DNA from: Quercus robur
Lineage: Eukaryota > Streptophyta > Magnoliopsida > Fagales > Fagaceae
Assembly: GCF_932294415.1 (NCBI RefSeq)
Contig: NC_065536.1
Location: 7,376,474 to 7,440,473, forward strand
Length of the DNA: 64,000 nt
Direction of reading: 5' to 3'
Positions within the stretch are counted from its first letter, which is position 1; every line of letters begins with the position of its first letter. Positions 1-12,019 of this stretch are shown piece after piece. The notes below the pieces were generated by a model. The model had not been told where the DNA came from and did not search any database. It saw only the letters and a program-made list of their open reading frames with translations. The position numbers and the translations under genes were made by a program.

Positions 1-960
1 ACTCCAACTCCAATTAGAAAATCAACAATTTTCCTGCTTATTTGCAAGTTTGGATTTTTCTTGACTTAAGCTACATTTTAGTTGTTCCTGTCCTTGTTAG
101 AAGAAAGAAACATTAGGAAGGGAGACCACAAAGAATAAAAGAGACGTTGGAAGAGGAGCAAGTTGGAATTTGTTAATTAGCAAGTACTAGTTTACACCTG
201 CAAAATCTGTCTCTTTCTCTATGTCTATATCCCCCCTTCCCACCCACACACACGCATGCACAAAAAGGTATGTCTTAAAAATCTCTCTTTCTCTATGTCT
301 ATATCAAACCCCCCCCCCCCCCCCCCCCCCCCCCACAATACACACGCATGCACAAAAAGGTATGTCTTAAAGCAAAGTTGTAGGGGCACAAAAAATTTGT
401 GCAGCAAGTTTCTTCACCTATATTGCAAGCAAATTTCTAAAAACCATATGCTAACCATACACAAATATTTGAACAATGCATACAATATTAATTATCTAAT
501 CTATTGTCAAGTATCTATGACCGCTAGGCCAAGGAGCAGTTATATATTTTTTTCATCATAAACTCAAATAAATGACAGAAAACCAGATTTTGCTATGAAA
601 ATTTCCCAGCCGGGCTGCTAACAAGCTGAAAACCCTGCCGGAGACAGTTGTATGGACCCAATATATATGACCAGTGCTACATGGATCTATATCCTATACT
701 ACTCCAAATCAATGTAAGAAGGAAAAAGAAATCTAATTTGAAATGGAAATTTTTTAATACAGTTTTTCTTTTTTTCTTTTTAGATTGTATTAATGCCTAA
801 CTGGTGTAAACACCAGATGCAGCCTCCGATTTGGCTGGATGATGGAGACCCACTGCCAGTTGAGCCTAATTGATATTTGTTAGAACTTATTTAATTTAGG
901 GATTTACCTTTATTTGCTTTTAATAAACTATCGCTACTATTAAAACCTTAACTATTAGAA
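1..960. repeat. Duplicated block A, copy 1 (paralogue at about 25.52-26.35 kb)
   Basis: This block matches 25519-26345 in order over most of its length. Shared stretches include the opening (caactccaatta), the segment around 380-420 (gcacaaaaaatttgtgcagc) and the segment at 825-960 (ggctggatgatggag, then gaacttatttaatttaggg). Small indels and substitutions separate the copies. A poly-C run and a repeated segment (about 230-300 versus 340-370) are private to this copy. I see no convincing gene in it; short frames are present in both strands but are not conserved between the two copies. Confidence 0.75.
309..335. repeat. Poly-C homopolymer tract
   Basis: An uninterrupted run of C about 27 bases long lies between two near-identical segments (atctctctttctctatgtct upstream; cacacgcatgcacaaaaagg on both sides). 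The paralogous block near 25.78 kb lacks the long run. The length should be treated as uncertain because homopolymers are prone to assembly error. Confidence 0.8.
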
Positions 961-1511
961 AATGTTGAATTTCTTTATATAATCAATATTCTAGCACCCG
1001 CTCTCATGTGTGGGCTTAGACTCCCCTCAATAAGTGGTACCTAATATGTGGAATTTTTAACTTTTAAAAATGGGAAGTACAATGGAGTCAAGTGAGAAAG
1101 TTACTTTACGTCACTTATGTATCTTGGGGATCCTATTTAAAATTTAAACGCCCCAAGGTTCGGTATTATTATACTTGACTAGACTAATAAAATATTGTTG
1201 GAATTTTTCCAATGGCTTGGTACCGATTCAGGGTAACTCTAAATGCTGATTTATAATTTTTGTTTTGTTTTTATGTTTGTTTTTACCTCCCACTTGGTGC
1301 TGAATCCTAAGTTTGTCTTCTCTTTTTGAGTTTTTGTTCTATTTATTTTCATAAATTTTCTTGACAATATTGTGCTGCATTAACTTTGGTATCAGATCTT
1401 ATTGTTCTGCATCACTAACTAAACTCACCTCAACAAAGCCTTAAGATAAATATTTGTTAGTAGAACAGCCAAACTTTTGAAGAAAACAACTTCAAGCATC
1501 AGGCAAACTTT

Positions 1512-4500
1512 TTAGTTGGAGCTCCAATTTCGACAAAGACAGTGAACCCTAGCAAGTGAAGCCATATAATCATCAGACCTGAAATAAAAAAATGCTATTA
1601 GATTCATCTAAGTGTATGGTTGGATTACTGAGAAATGTTCATATTCTGAATTCAAACCTCTGCCCGTAAGGAGATTGGCATGCAGCAAGTACGTGAAGCT
1701 TGGCCGCATCAGCTTTTTTCTGCACAGATTATAATGCTGAACTGTGGTCAAATATCCACAAAAGTAACTAAGCTTAAGATGAGATCAGAAAGTGACCTTC
1801 CAAGCATTCACCCACAATTAAAAGATAGCATCAGTATAATTTTTGTAAAAAGTTGTCAATAAGCTCATTAGTAATCATGTGCCCTACATGATAACTCAGT
1901 TTACTCTTTTATTGTAATGTCAAGGGGTCATCATAACACCAAGGTTAGAGAGAACGGAAAAATAAATTCCTGTTACCAAATGAAAATGGGATCAATTCCT
2001 TACTCCAAGTTATCACCAAGAATTGCTAATATAAGACTGCAAAAAATGTCCCCAATCTCCTTTCATAATCCCTTTTTTTTTAAATTTTTTTACCACATGA
2101 AAAAATGAGTGCTAGATTAATAATTCCATGGAACCTCAATTTTACCAACTCAGTTCACCCTCATTGATAACTTCCCTTATGGTGACTACCTGACATAACT
2201 GATAAATGAATTAACTTAGGCTACTGAGGGAGGCTGAAGGGATGTAGGTGATAAAAACTACCCCTTTAGTATTTAATAGTAATAGTTACACTACTTGAAA
2301 CAAAGCTCCTTTGTATTTCTTTTCAAGGAGAAAGGAATTCATTCCCACAAGTTTGCAGAACAAACCTGAGGACTTTGTCTACATCCAAACATCCCCCAAA
2401 AAAATGGACCAAATGACATATATATATGATTTTACTTCAATCATCAAGAAAAGTACACACTAATCAGTCAATCTGGCCTTGTTTCCTTTTGATTTCTCTT
2501 TTAAACCAGCAAAGGGGATTTGAAGACATATTTCTCTTGCTATTGAGCATAGAACCAATTTCATTATAGGAAGCCCATCATAAACCCATATTTTTCCCTA
2601 TTAAGCATAGAGACTCAACATCCAACCAGTTGAACCATAATCTCAAATATCAGCTTGAAAACTAGGAACACCCAAGTTATAGTTATATATATATATATAT
2701 ATATATATGTGGGAATACGCAAATTATATTGACCAACTATGCATTCGATATGTCTACGAATATTAATAATTAATTGCCTAACTGAAATACTGAAGCACAA
2801 AATAACGAGAAAGGTTTAAATGCTGAGAACAAACCTCAGATTCATAATAAAGCCCAGCATACAAAGAAGCATAGAAGTACTCATTCCCCTGGCCATTAGA
2901 AAATGCAGCAACAATCTGTGCAGTAAAACCAATATTTGAGTCAGATGAAGTTCTTAGATTATATACAACCATAAAGACCTTAACGGGGTAGGTTTTAAGT
3001 TCCAAACATGCTTAGGTAGACAAAAAGGAAATCAGGAAACAAAAGAGAATCAATAATTTTTAAGTCAAAAGCATTAGATTACACCTTTTCAGGATCCCCA
3101 CCAATTTTCAACAAGTTATAAGCTTCCCGCATAACTGGTCGTGGGTCTATGCCAACCTGCATTCAGTAAGTGATGAAATGGATTTTACTTATCTTTCCAC
3201 AGTTCACACAGTCACATGGAAGTTCTACTACTATAAAATGGACAGAAACATCAAATCCCCTCCAATAAGTCACTTTGTTCCGGCTACCAGGACCTTTACC
3301 TACGGATACCGATTAGGCAGTGAAATTTATTCTTAAATCAGAATGTAGCCTATTCAGCCCTAAAAATAAAATCATAATGTAACCTACTTTACCATGTCAG
3401 GTTATGGATCACCTAATCAATTTTGCACAGATACACACACATTTACATATATTTCAGTGTCTTATGCATAGGGAAATACCCATTGGTTGTTTAGCAGGTG
3501 ATTAAGTCTTCAAAATCAACACATGTAGGCTATGGCCTAATTCAGGTAATCCTATTACATTTCAGTGAAGTCAGTGATGGTGTTCCTTCTTTAACAGTGA
3601 ACATTACCTCAAGAAATCGCTTCCTTGCTTCAATAACTCCATATAATTGAGCTTCACAAAGAAAGCACCATATGGACTCCTCCATGTCATTTGGATTTTG
3701 CGCAACATCTATCCGGAATTGCTCTGCCCCTTCTTCAAACCTATTGAGAAGTGAATAAAAGCAACATGTTTTTTCTTAATTCTAAATTTCTACTTGTTAT
3801 TTCTTTGCCTGAATTTTCTCAACAACCAAACACAGGCACAAAGAAACTAGAACCACTAAAGAATTAGTACCTATCAAGATAGTACAGTGATAATCCCCTT
3901 TGCCAAAGATCTGAAAACAACAATCACCAATTCAATCTAATCCAAATCAACAAACAATACAAATACAAATCCAAATCACAAAAATGCATTATAAAAAAAA
4001 TTCCCTACAACCTACATGCCTTTTGACGAGGGTCCAACTCAATTGCCTTATCGAATTCCGCTACAGAACCAAGAACATCACCCTTAACAATAACAAAACA
4101 TTCCAGATTACACAGACCCAAAATACTTATAAACCAAAAGTACATAAACACAAAGATAGAAACTTTAAGAACTAAAGTGTGTAACTACATGAAGCATAGC
4201 ATTTATATATACCTGCCTAAAGAGCAGCATTCCACGTCTAATGGCAAGTATGGCTTCACGAGCATTGTTACCACCAGTTACGGCGTCCCAGATGCCAGAA
4301 ACAGAAGGTAGGAACAATCTTCTAGACAGTGTTGTTGGTGGTGGAGTTTGGTGGCTGTAAATTCTTGAAGGAATAATGGTGGTGAACAAGTGTGAGTTAG
4401 AGTGGGTTTTGAATGGAGATGAAGGTGAGTGTGTAGAGTGAGTGAAATGTGAATAAGGGGACATGGAAATGGTTGGTTTAAGGATGTGGGTGATGGCCAT
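1512..4500 (-). CDS. Chloroplast-targeted tetratricopeptide-repeat (TPR) protein, 8 exons, 269 aa
   Basis: I read eight exons on the minus strand: 4500-4213, 4082-4016, 3910-3871, 3740-3608, 3156-3085, 2915-2835, 1719-1658 and 1578-1512. Every joint has GT/AG ends and the reading frame is kept; the exons sum to 810 nt. The first 75 or so residues are rich in Ser, Thr, Pro and His with few acidic residues, as in a plastid transit peptide. The next part has the TPR-like stretch VAEFDKAIELDPRQKAYLWQ, followed by RGLSLYYLDRFEEGAEQF and a second helical pair. The C-terminal part (SPYGQRSDDYMASLARVHCL) matches my memory of a conserved plant TPR-like chloroplast family. No enzymatic function is implied; TPR proteins are usually scaffolds. 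The start ATG at 4500 is the only one that adds a transit peptide. Intron 6 (about 1.1 kb) holds a (TA)n run. The gene looks intact. Confidence 0.85.
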
Positions 4501-4907
4501 GGATGAAAGAGAGACAACCTTAAAAATGGGTAACTGAGAAATATAAGATTGGGAGTTGAAACTTGAAACTTGAGCTCAGTGGGAGTGGGACATGGAGACC
4601 AGCAGTTAGGGACATACATTTAAGTGATAAGGCGCCAATGAGAAACAAATCTATGGAATAGAGTAATTAAAACAATTTTGATGATTATATTGATAAATTC
4701 TAACTCTAAAGCCGTTAATCCTTTTATCTAAAAACAAAGTGGGGAAAAAAAAAAAAAAAGAACTCATTGGATTTTAGCATCTTTTTTAGAGTGTGTATTT
4801 TTAAATTTGGATGGAATTTCATTGCATTAGAAAAAGAATTTTTAAGTTGCATGCTATTAGTATTTTAATTTTTTTTAAGAAGATATTAGTATTTTAATTG
4901 ATGTTAT
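4501..4907. other. Upstream region of the TPR gene
   Basis: This is the promoter-side sequence of the minus-strand TPR gene. I see no confident TATA box. It contains a poly-A run at 4745-4760 and becomes AT-rich towards the start of the F-box duplication block. Confidence 0.4.
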
Positions 4908-6177
4908 TATGAACTATTGTTTGTATAAAATTTATTTCTTTATAATTATTATAATTTAAGTGCTTACAAAATATGTTCTCAAAAAAAAAAAAAGTGCTTA
5001 CAAAATATTAAAATATGCTACTCATTTTGGGTTATATTCTTAAAATATATTAAAATGTGTGGTATCTATGACATGTCAAGTGTCAACCTAATATAACTTA
5101 TTTATTAAACAAATTGAAATTAGTTATTTATATATCCACCAAACATGAATGTTAAACTTGTTACATGAATCATGTCAAGTCAATTTGTTTAATAAACACA
5201 TTATGTTAAAATTAAGGGGTTTTGACATAATTATTAACAGGTTAGGATTTTTTTTTTTTTTTTAGATGAAAGATAGAAACAAGTTAGGATTGAAGTGGTG
5301 GTAATAGTATAAACATAGCAAACCCAAACCCATAAAGTATAATGGATTTGTTATCTACTTATCAATTGAGGCCCAACAATGATCCCGATCCACCTGGTTG
5401 GTTCAGAATCAATTTTAATACTGCTATGAGGCCCAATAAGATTAACTTTGCTGCTACTTCAAAATCATTTGGGAAAGATCACATATGCTTAGATTAGTGT
5501 GAACACTATTATGGCGATCGATCCTTATCTTTGAAAGTGATTCCTTCTATGTCATTGATCCCATCTTGTACTTCGCAAATTTCTCCACACTAATCTCTAT
5601 CCTCCAAATATTGGTGACATCAATATATATTGCTTCTAAATCCTTTCCCTTAATTTTGTTCTTCCTTTTCACATCTAATAATTAGAATTAATGAATAGTG
5701 TTTGGACTCACTTTTGTACCAACATTTCACAGGGAAGAACAGGAAGAATATTGGATGGAGAGATTAAATGATGTACCATATCCGGATATCCCATCAATTT
5801 GTACATATTAAGACCGCCAGAGACTTTGCTGGGTCAAAGTCTAAGCCATTCCACGTGCTTAATAATTCATTATACTACTAGCATTATAATAATGGATATA
5901 CGTTAAGATATTAATGGCTTCGTGTGGAAAGAAAAACTAACATAGTCCAATAACAGCTAAAGCAATGTGGTCCACGATAAGTTTAATTTTTTTTTTTTTT
6001 AATGGTTTTTCAAGTTTTGACCTCATATATTTAATTATTAAATCAATGGGTAATCTAATATTGATTGATTAGTGGCTACAGGCTACAGCGGAAACCGAAT
6101 TAATGTTTGATATTTGGTCTAATATGGCTGATTGATTAGTGGCTACAGGCTACAGCTAAATTTTGTTTGACACTTAG

Positions 6178-6475
6178 GGTGTGTTTGGATAGAACTTATT
6201 TTGCTGAAACTGAAAATTGAAAACTGAAAACACTGTAGCAAAATAATTTTTAAATGTGTGAATAGTGCTGTGGGACCCATTTTTAATGAAAAAATTGATA
6301 AAAAAATGAAATTTGTGGGTCCATGAACAGTGCATATATACACTGTTCATTGCAGAAAGTCAACATTTGCGGTTACTATTCATTGAATAATAACCGCAAT
6401 ACTCCAAAACGCGTGAAAACCAAAAAAAAAAAGAACAAAACGCAGCTTGAAAACGCAGACTTGGAATCCAAACAC
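6178..6475. mobile_element. hAT-like MITE (family M1) inserted in duplication copy 1
   Basis: The ends are the inverted repeats gtgtttggat and atccaaacac. The 8-bp sequence acacttag flanks it on both sides (6170-6177 and 6476-6483). The duplicated block at about 19795 carries the empty site acatttag followed by the same flank. An 8-bp target duplication with short inverted repeats fits the hAT superfamily. A related element sits at 18601-18925, and a broken one hosts the foldback element near 39.2-42.3 kb. Confidence 0.85.
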
Positions 6476-6586
6476 ACACTTAGAATGTGCTAATCTAGCC
6501 AACACGTTTGAAACTTTTTTTTGTCAATGAATGTATACATCACGTTTGAAACTTGGACCAAAAAGAATATCAACTTGAAGCTTTTG

Positions 6587-6627
<41 letters not shown>

Positions 6628-6773
6628 TATATATATGATATATGCATCATCCAAAAACACACACATAAGTTCAATTAAGAGCAAGAAACCTGAGAAAAGG
6701 ACTTTGCTTTTGATTATCAGCTTTCGCCGGGTGTTGCATATATATATCTTTGCTAGTACCTTCTAAGATTGTT

Positions 6774-8267
6774 ATGTCAAACTCAATGGGAGGATTTATT
6801 GACATGTTGCCAAGAGATTGTGTATCCAAAATTCTTTCTTTCACCTCTCCTGCAGACACATTCAGATCTTCAATGGTGTCATCCATGTTTCATTCTGCGG
6901 CGGAGTCTGATGTTGTTTGGGAGATGTTCTTGCCAACTGATTATATGGATGTTGTGTCAAGGCTGATCACTCCTTTGACATTTACTACGAAGAAGGAGCT
7001 TTTTGTCTGTCTGTGCAATCCTGTTCTCATAGATGTTGGTAGAAAGGTAGGTTTCAAATGATTTCCAAACTCTCCCTTAAACGTTTCTCATGCATATAGT
7101 ATTGACACGTTAGGTAAATAAGTTACTTGATAGAATTAGTTCCCACAAGTATATTCTATTAATTAAATTGATAAAGTATTTTTCTATCGAACAAGTAACT
7201 TAGAATTGAATTCCACGTACACCAAAAATATAAAAAAATCATATCTTGTTCTTATGGTAAAAAAGTCATAGTTATTACGAATTCTTTGATAACAGATAGA
7301 TTAACTTAAAAATTGATTCAACATCACATGGCATAGTTAATTCATTTTTATTTTTTGTTTTATATTCCCAAAAACGCAGAGCTTAAAGTTAGAGAAATCA
7401 TCTGGCAAAATATCATATATGTTGTCAGCAAGAGAACTTTCTATAACATGGAGCAATGATCCAATGCAATGGAGTTGGAAATCAATACCTCAATCAAGGT
7501 TACTTTTTTCATGTTCTTTAAAATCACCTAGAAATTTATAGTATAAGAGTATGATACATATTGTTCTACATGGTAACTTCAATTTTTTCACTATTTATTA
7601 TAGTGACAAATTTTAATCGAAACGTCTTGTCCATTTGGGCCCATAATTGACCCTACTTATATTATGCACTAATTATAATAGAGTATATTGATGGTATGAA
7701 ATTTTTTGTGTTATTAGATTTATTAATTGTTTCATATGATTGGACAAAAAAAAGAGAGGAAAATGAACTAACCAAATCTTTCAACTTTTTCAAATTTTCT
7801 TCCATAGGTTCTCAGAAGTGGCTGAGCTTAGAACAACTTGTTGGTTAGAAATTCATGGCAAAATTAGAACTCAAATTTTATCACCAAACACAAGATATGG
7901 TGCTTATCTTATAATGAAAATTTCTAATCGTGCATATGGGCTCGATTCAATACCGTCTGAAGTGTCAGTTGAGGTGGGCAATGAAGTATGTCATGACATG
8001 ACTTATCTACGTCATGAAGATAGAAAGAAGCAACAAATGGAGTGCATGTTTTATAGGAACCGTACAGAAGTGTTGAGTAAGAGAGTGATAGAGGGCACTG
8101 AAGGAATTTCAAATGAAAGAAAAGATGGATGGATGGAAATTGAGCTGGGAGAATTTTTTAGTGGTGAAGCTAACGAAGAAGTGAAGATGAGTTTGATGGA
8201 GGTTAAGGGTTATCAATTAAAAGGAGGAATCATAATTGAAGGAATTGAAGTAAGGCCTATACATTAA
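6774..8267 (+). CDS. F-box protein with PP2 (phloem protein 2-like) domain, 3 exons, 283 aa
   Basis: The exons are 6774-7046, 7380-7498 and 7808-8267 (852 nt, GT/AG at each joint, frame kept). Residues 11-52 form the F-box (MLPRDCVSKILSFTSPADTF and following), which in known proteins binds SKP1 in an SCF ubiquitin ligase. From about residue 92 the protein follows the PP2-B pattern: a KSGK-like KLEKSSGKISYMLSARELSI, then WSNDPMQWSWKSIP, then TTCWLEIHGKI, and a C-terminal EVKGYQLKGGIIIEGIEVRP. PP2 domains are lectin-like; the target or ligand cannot be read from the sequence. The ATG at 6774 is the first in frame after an upstream non-ATG stretch. An intact paralogue lies at 20079-21794. Length and domain order are normal for Arabidopsis PP2-B-type F-box proteins. 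Confidence 0.9.
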
Positions 8268-8705
8268 TGAAGGAATGTTTGCGTTAAACTGAGGGACAAA
8301 AAGGCAAAAAGAGTACAACAAAGATGATACTAAACAAAAGAAAAAGATAAAGGTGTTTGCTTTTCCCAGTTTATGTGTGTATACTAGATTTGATTGATTC
8401 TTTCATTTGTTTTACGTTTTAAAGTGCAAATGTATAAGGTGAAGGAAGATAGTTGAAAATAAAGGATTTTAATTGTAGAGAATACATAGTACAAGCCACA
8501 CTGTATAAGATCTCTTACTAATTAAATTTCTACGGACTCCATTTTCTCGTGGTCCATTTCCCTTAAAAGGGGTAAGGTATCCCATAGAATTTCTTCCTTA
8601 TTTAAATGTTATATATTTATTTGATTTAGCTAGTTGCTTCAAAAGTTCTATTTCTTTCAAACTTGAATCAAGCATGTGTAAATTTAGTTAAAGGAACCAA
8701 TATTT

Positions 8706-9490
8706 CAAAATGAACTATTTATTTGTACTGTGATATTATGATATATGATTAATTCATTATACAATTTGACTATACTCTAGACCCCGCTAAAAGTGGTTTA
8801 TGTTGACACATAAACTAATTTCTTTTGAGACATATACAGGCTTGCACATAATTTTTTAGTACCTAACATAAACACTAAGTATTTATAGAAATATTTCTTA
8901 GGGTGACCTCAAGATGCTTGCTATACATATAGAAGTTTTGAATGGAGTACCTTATAGATATCATGAAGCCTTAAAAACCATTAGATCATTCTTTTGGGGA
9001 TAATTTTAAGCAAGGCCAACTCTATATGGTAGGCATGTGAGGCAATTGTCTAAGGCACCCAAATGTAAAAAGGTCCCCAAGTATTAACCAATAATAATGA
9101 TATATCTTTACTTGTAAATGTGTTCATTAAGCCTCTATTAGTCAATAGAAAAAAAATTATATAAAAAAATGAAAATGCTAAAGCAAGTACAATTTTTATC
9201 AATCATCTAATAAATGATTTGACAATGAATGTGGTTGGTACCCCTAGATCCTAGCAAATGTTTTGTTTTGTTTTGTTTTTTTTTGGTTTGATTGGTGACA
9301 TGCATATATCACTCTTACAAAAAAAACAAACATAGAAAAATAAATTCTCTACATTTAATGTATAACAAATGACTAGTTTTCTTTATGTTAAAGTATAGAA
9401 CTCATAGTTTTCCACACACAGAAACTAGAAAATCACTCATTATCTCTTTTTCTCTCGACAAAACATAACTGAAATCAGCATATTAAAAAA
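8706..9490. other. AT-rich intergenic sequence between F-box block 1 and the LINE
   Basis: No coding potential seen. It contains short T and A runs and, around 9015-9080, a stretch resembling the end of an unidentified repeat (aggcaattgtctaaggcac). No target duplication could be placed. Confidence 0.4.
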
Positions 9491-9954
9491 AAAAAGAGTA
9501 AAGAGTTGCTTTTCTCTCTCTTGAGAATGTCTTCACTTTAACCAAGCTTTCAATTCAACCAAGCTTTCGACAGCGCCTCTTCACTGCGGCGCTCTACCCC
9601 ATACCCCCCTTTTCCTTTTCCCGATTATTTTAGTCTTCCTTTGTTCCTTTCTATACTCCTATCACCTTCCTTCTATTTATTTCTTACCTATCCCCATACT
9701 TCTTTTACACTGTTTCAACTACCAGGACCCATCTTGTGTGTGGTGGATTGTGGAAATCTAGAAACACATTTTACTTTATACCTTTTGTTTGTACTAAAAA
9801 GTGTAGTTGTTTCAACCTTTTTCTCACCTGCTTCCTTTTGTCCTACATTTCCTTTCTTTTGATTGCGTGTCTCTTTTTTATCTCGTTTCCTTGTTTTTTT
9901 CTCTGTTTGGTATTGTTTGTCTCCTGCTTGTGCTGACCATAGGGGACCACTTTC

Positions 9955-10760
9955 CAGCTAGAGAGTTTGGCTGGACTAAGAGTAGTGGGTCCGAGATTGG
10001 TGTTGGTCCCTTTGTGGAGGAATGTGATGCTTCTTCACAAGAGAGTGAGGGCAGTGAAGTGCCTTTTGCTAGGCATGGCCTTGTTTTGGAAGCTGACGCT
10101 AAAAACCTTCACATGCAAAGAGATTTTTGGAGCCATTGTGCCATTGGGTTCATCTTGGATTATCGAAAATTCTCCATACATCATCTCCAACAAATAATCA
10201 ACTCTGCATGGTGGATTAGAGGGGTGGTTTCAGTTATAGGGCGTGATTCCTTATTCTATCTGATACACTTTGAGGTTTTAGAGGATTTAAACCACTTTTG
10301 CTCAGAGAGGCCTTGGGCGGTGGATGGAGCTTTTCTAGTACTGGAGAAATGGAGGCCAAATCTGGTGCTTAATAGACTACAGTTGAACTTTGTCTCTCTG
10401 TGGGTTTAACTGCATGGTCTTCCCTTAGAATACCAACATCCAAAGTTGGCTAAGTGCATGGGAAAGATTATGGGTATTTTGGTAAAAGTGGACTGGGAGG
10501 ATCAAATACCTAGGAACATTAGATTTATGAGAATCAGAGTTCGAATTGACCCTTGGATGCCACTGATTGCAAGCTTCATGCTCCAAATGGATGATGGTTC
10601 GAGGACCTTGGTACAATGTAGATATGAAAGAGTCTATAAATTGTGTGTCCGATGTGGTTTGATTGGCCATACTAGAAGCCAATGCAGTGAAAGCATGGAT
10701 GAGATAGAGAGGATGCTCATCAGACAACGCAACCGAATCCAACGCGCTCATCAGGTGTAG
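9955..10760 (+). pseudogene. LINE ORF1: DUF4283-like domain plus CCHC zinc knuckle, broken by a stop
   Basis: The stretch from about 10050 (FARHGLVLEADAKNL, then WSHCAIGFILDYRKF and PWAVDGAFLVLEKW) is typical of the DUF4283 RNA-binding region of plant LINE ORF1. The stop codon at about 10407 (TAA where the family has CAA in WVQLHGLP) interrupts it; the frame continues as LHGLPLEYQHPKLAKCMGKI. The knuckle at about 10645-10690 reads CVRCGLIGHTRSQC, a C-x2-C-x4-H-x4-C pattern. I did not find a convincing start codon, because the leader and the N-terminus seem to have lost frame. The region 10770-12000 is the low-complexity linker to ORF2, with no stable frame. Confidence 0.85.
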
Positions 10761-12019
10761 TTTGGATTTGATTCTTTAGAAGCTCACTTCCTTAATGAGC
10801 TTCGAGCTTTTCACAATAGACAGCGTTGATGGACTACCCAAGTCAGGTATGGAAACCTTTAAACCTCTCACCATTCCTACCTTCACAATCCAAACCATCA
10901 TCTTCATCATGCCCCACCTCAATCCAACTCCTTCTCTCATTCTCAGGAGGATGATCAATAGGTGTTTCCTGACCCTAAGACACCCCACATCCCCAATCCC
11001 TCAAGTATTCCCCTTTCCAACCCGTTTCCCCCTACCTTGAACTCTAAAAACGAACATGCATCATTAAATTCTGGCTTTTTTCCCCTATCCTTAGGTACTT
11101 CTATCATCCCCCCCCCCCCCTCCTCTCAATTCCCCTATTTCATTCCTTGCTCAGACTAACACCATGGATCACCCTTCCAACTCCTCACTTGATCAATCCC
11201 CTATTGACCCCACTGACAATGTCCTTAACACTGAGAACACTGCTACCTTTACCATGCAACCTCTTGGGGCCATCCCCTCTGATTCTTCTCTTCATTGGAC
11301 TTGGGTAGCTAATAGAGGACCCTTTATGACAAATGGTGTTTGGCGAGATAACTCCAAGGCTAGTTCTGAAACTGACAATGATGAGACAGTGGTGATGTTC
11401 AACCTTGATAGACTTAATGAAGGACGTCTTGAATGGGTACGTAGGGATGCATAGGGAGGAGGGTAAATTCCTGAAGACCCTGAACCCCTTATTGAGGCTT
11501 TGGTCCAACGGGTGGATAGAGACAGATTTAGATGGAAAGTGGGTGGATCTAGTGATAGGCCTCAAATACACAGACTTCAAACAACTAGCCAAAACCTTGA
11601 TGGGCCTCACTTTTTTGTCTGACCTTTACCCACATCACATTGTTCATAGTCACTCAGTGAACCTGGATACTGGGTTCAACAACATACTACCCTCTGAATC
11701 GGTTGACTTTGGCCAAGGACCTCCTTATTCACCTTCAATTGCTTCGGATCCTGGTACCTCAACAAATTTGCTCTGCGAGGAATGGTTGGATGGGAATCAA
11801 GCTTCCTCCAAGAAGAGAGTCAGATCAGAACTGGGAAGGATTGGAAGGAACATAAGACAAAAACTCTTCTGTGGATTCTTCTCAAAAGAAGGTAATCTTA
11901 GTCCATCACTTGATTCCCCCTGTTACTTTGTTGAAACTTCTGTTTGTTTTACCAATGGAATTACTCCCTCATATCCAAATGGGTGCTGGGAAGCTGACCC
12001 TAAACAACTTCCCCAGCAG

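Larger units (their letters stand above)
4908..8705 (+). repeat. F-box duplication block, copy 1
   Basis: The block begins with tatgaactattgtttgtata at about 4910, which is shared with about 17972, and stays collinear with copy 2 to about 8705 (copy 2 about 22230). It covers the promoter region, all three exons and the 3' flank of the F-box gene. Copy 1 differs by a 298-bp MITE at 6178-6475 that is missing from copy 2, and lacks two insertions present in copy 2 (18601-18925 and 19127-19318). Confidence 0.85.

Noticed and set aside
7924-8112. Minus-strand frames opposite the F-box exons and similar frames opposite the TPR exon 1
   Set aside because: They are antisense shadows of well-supported exons and lack any domain.
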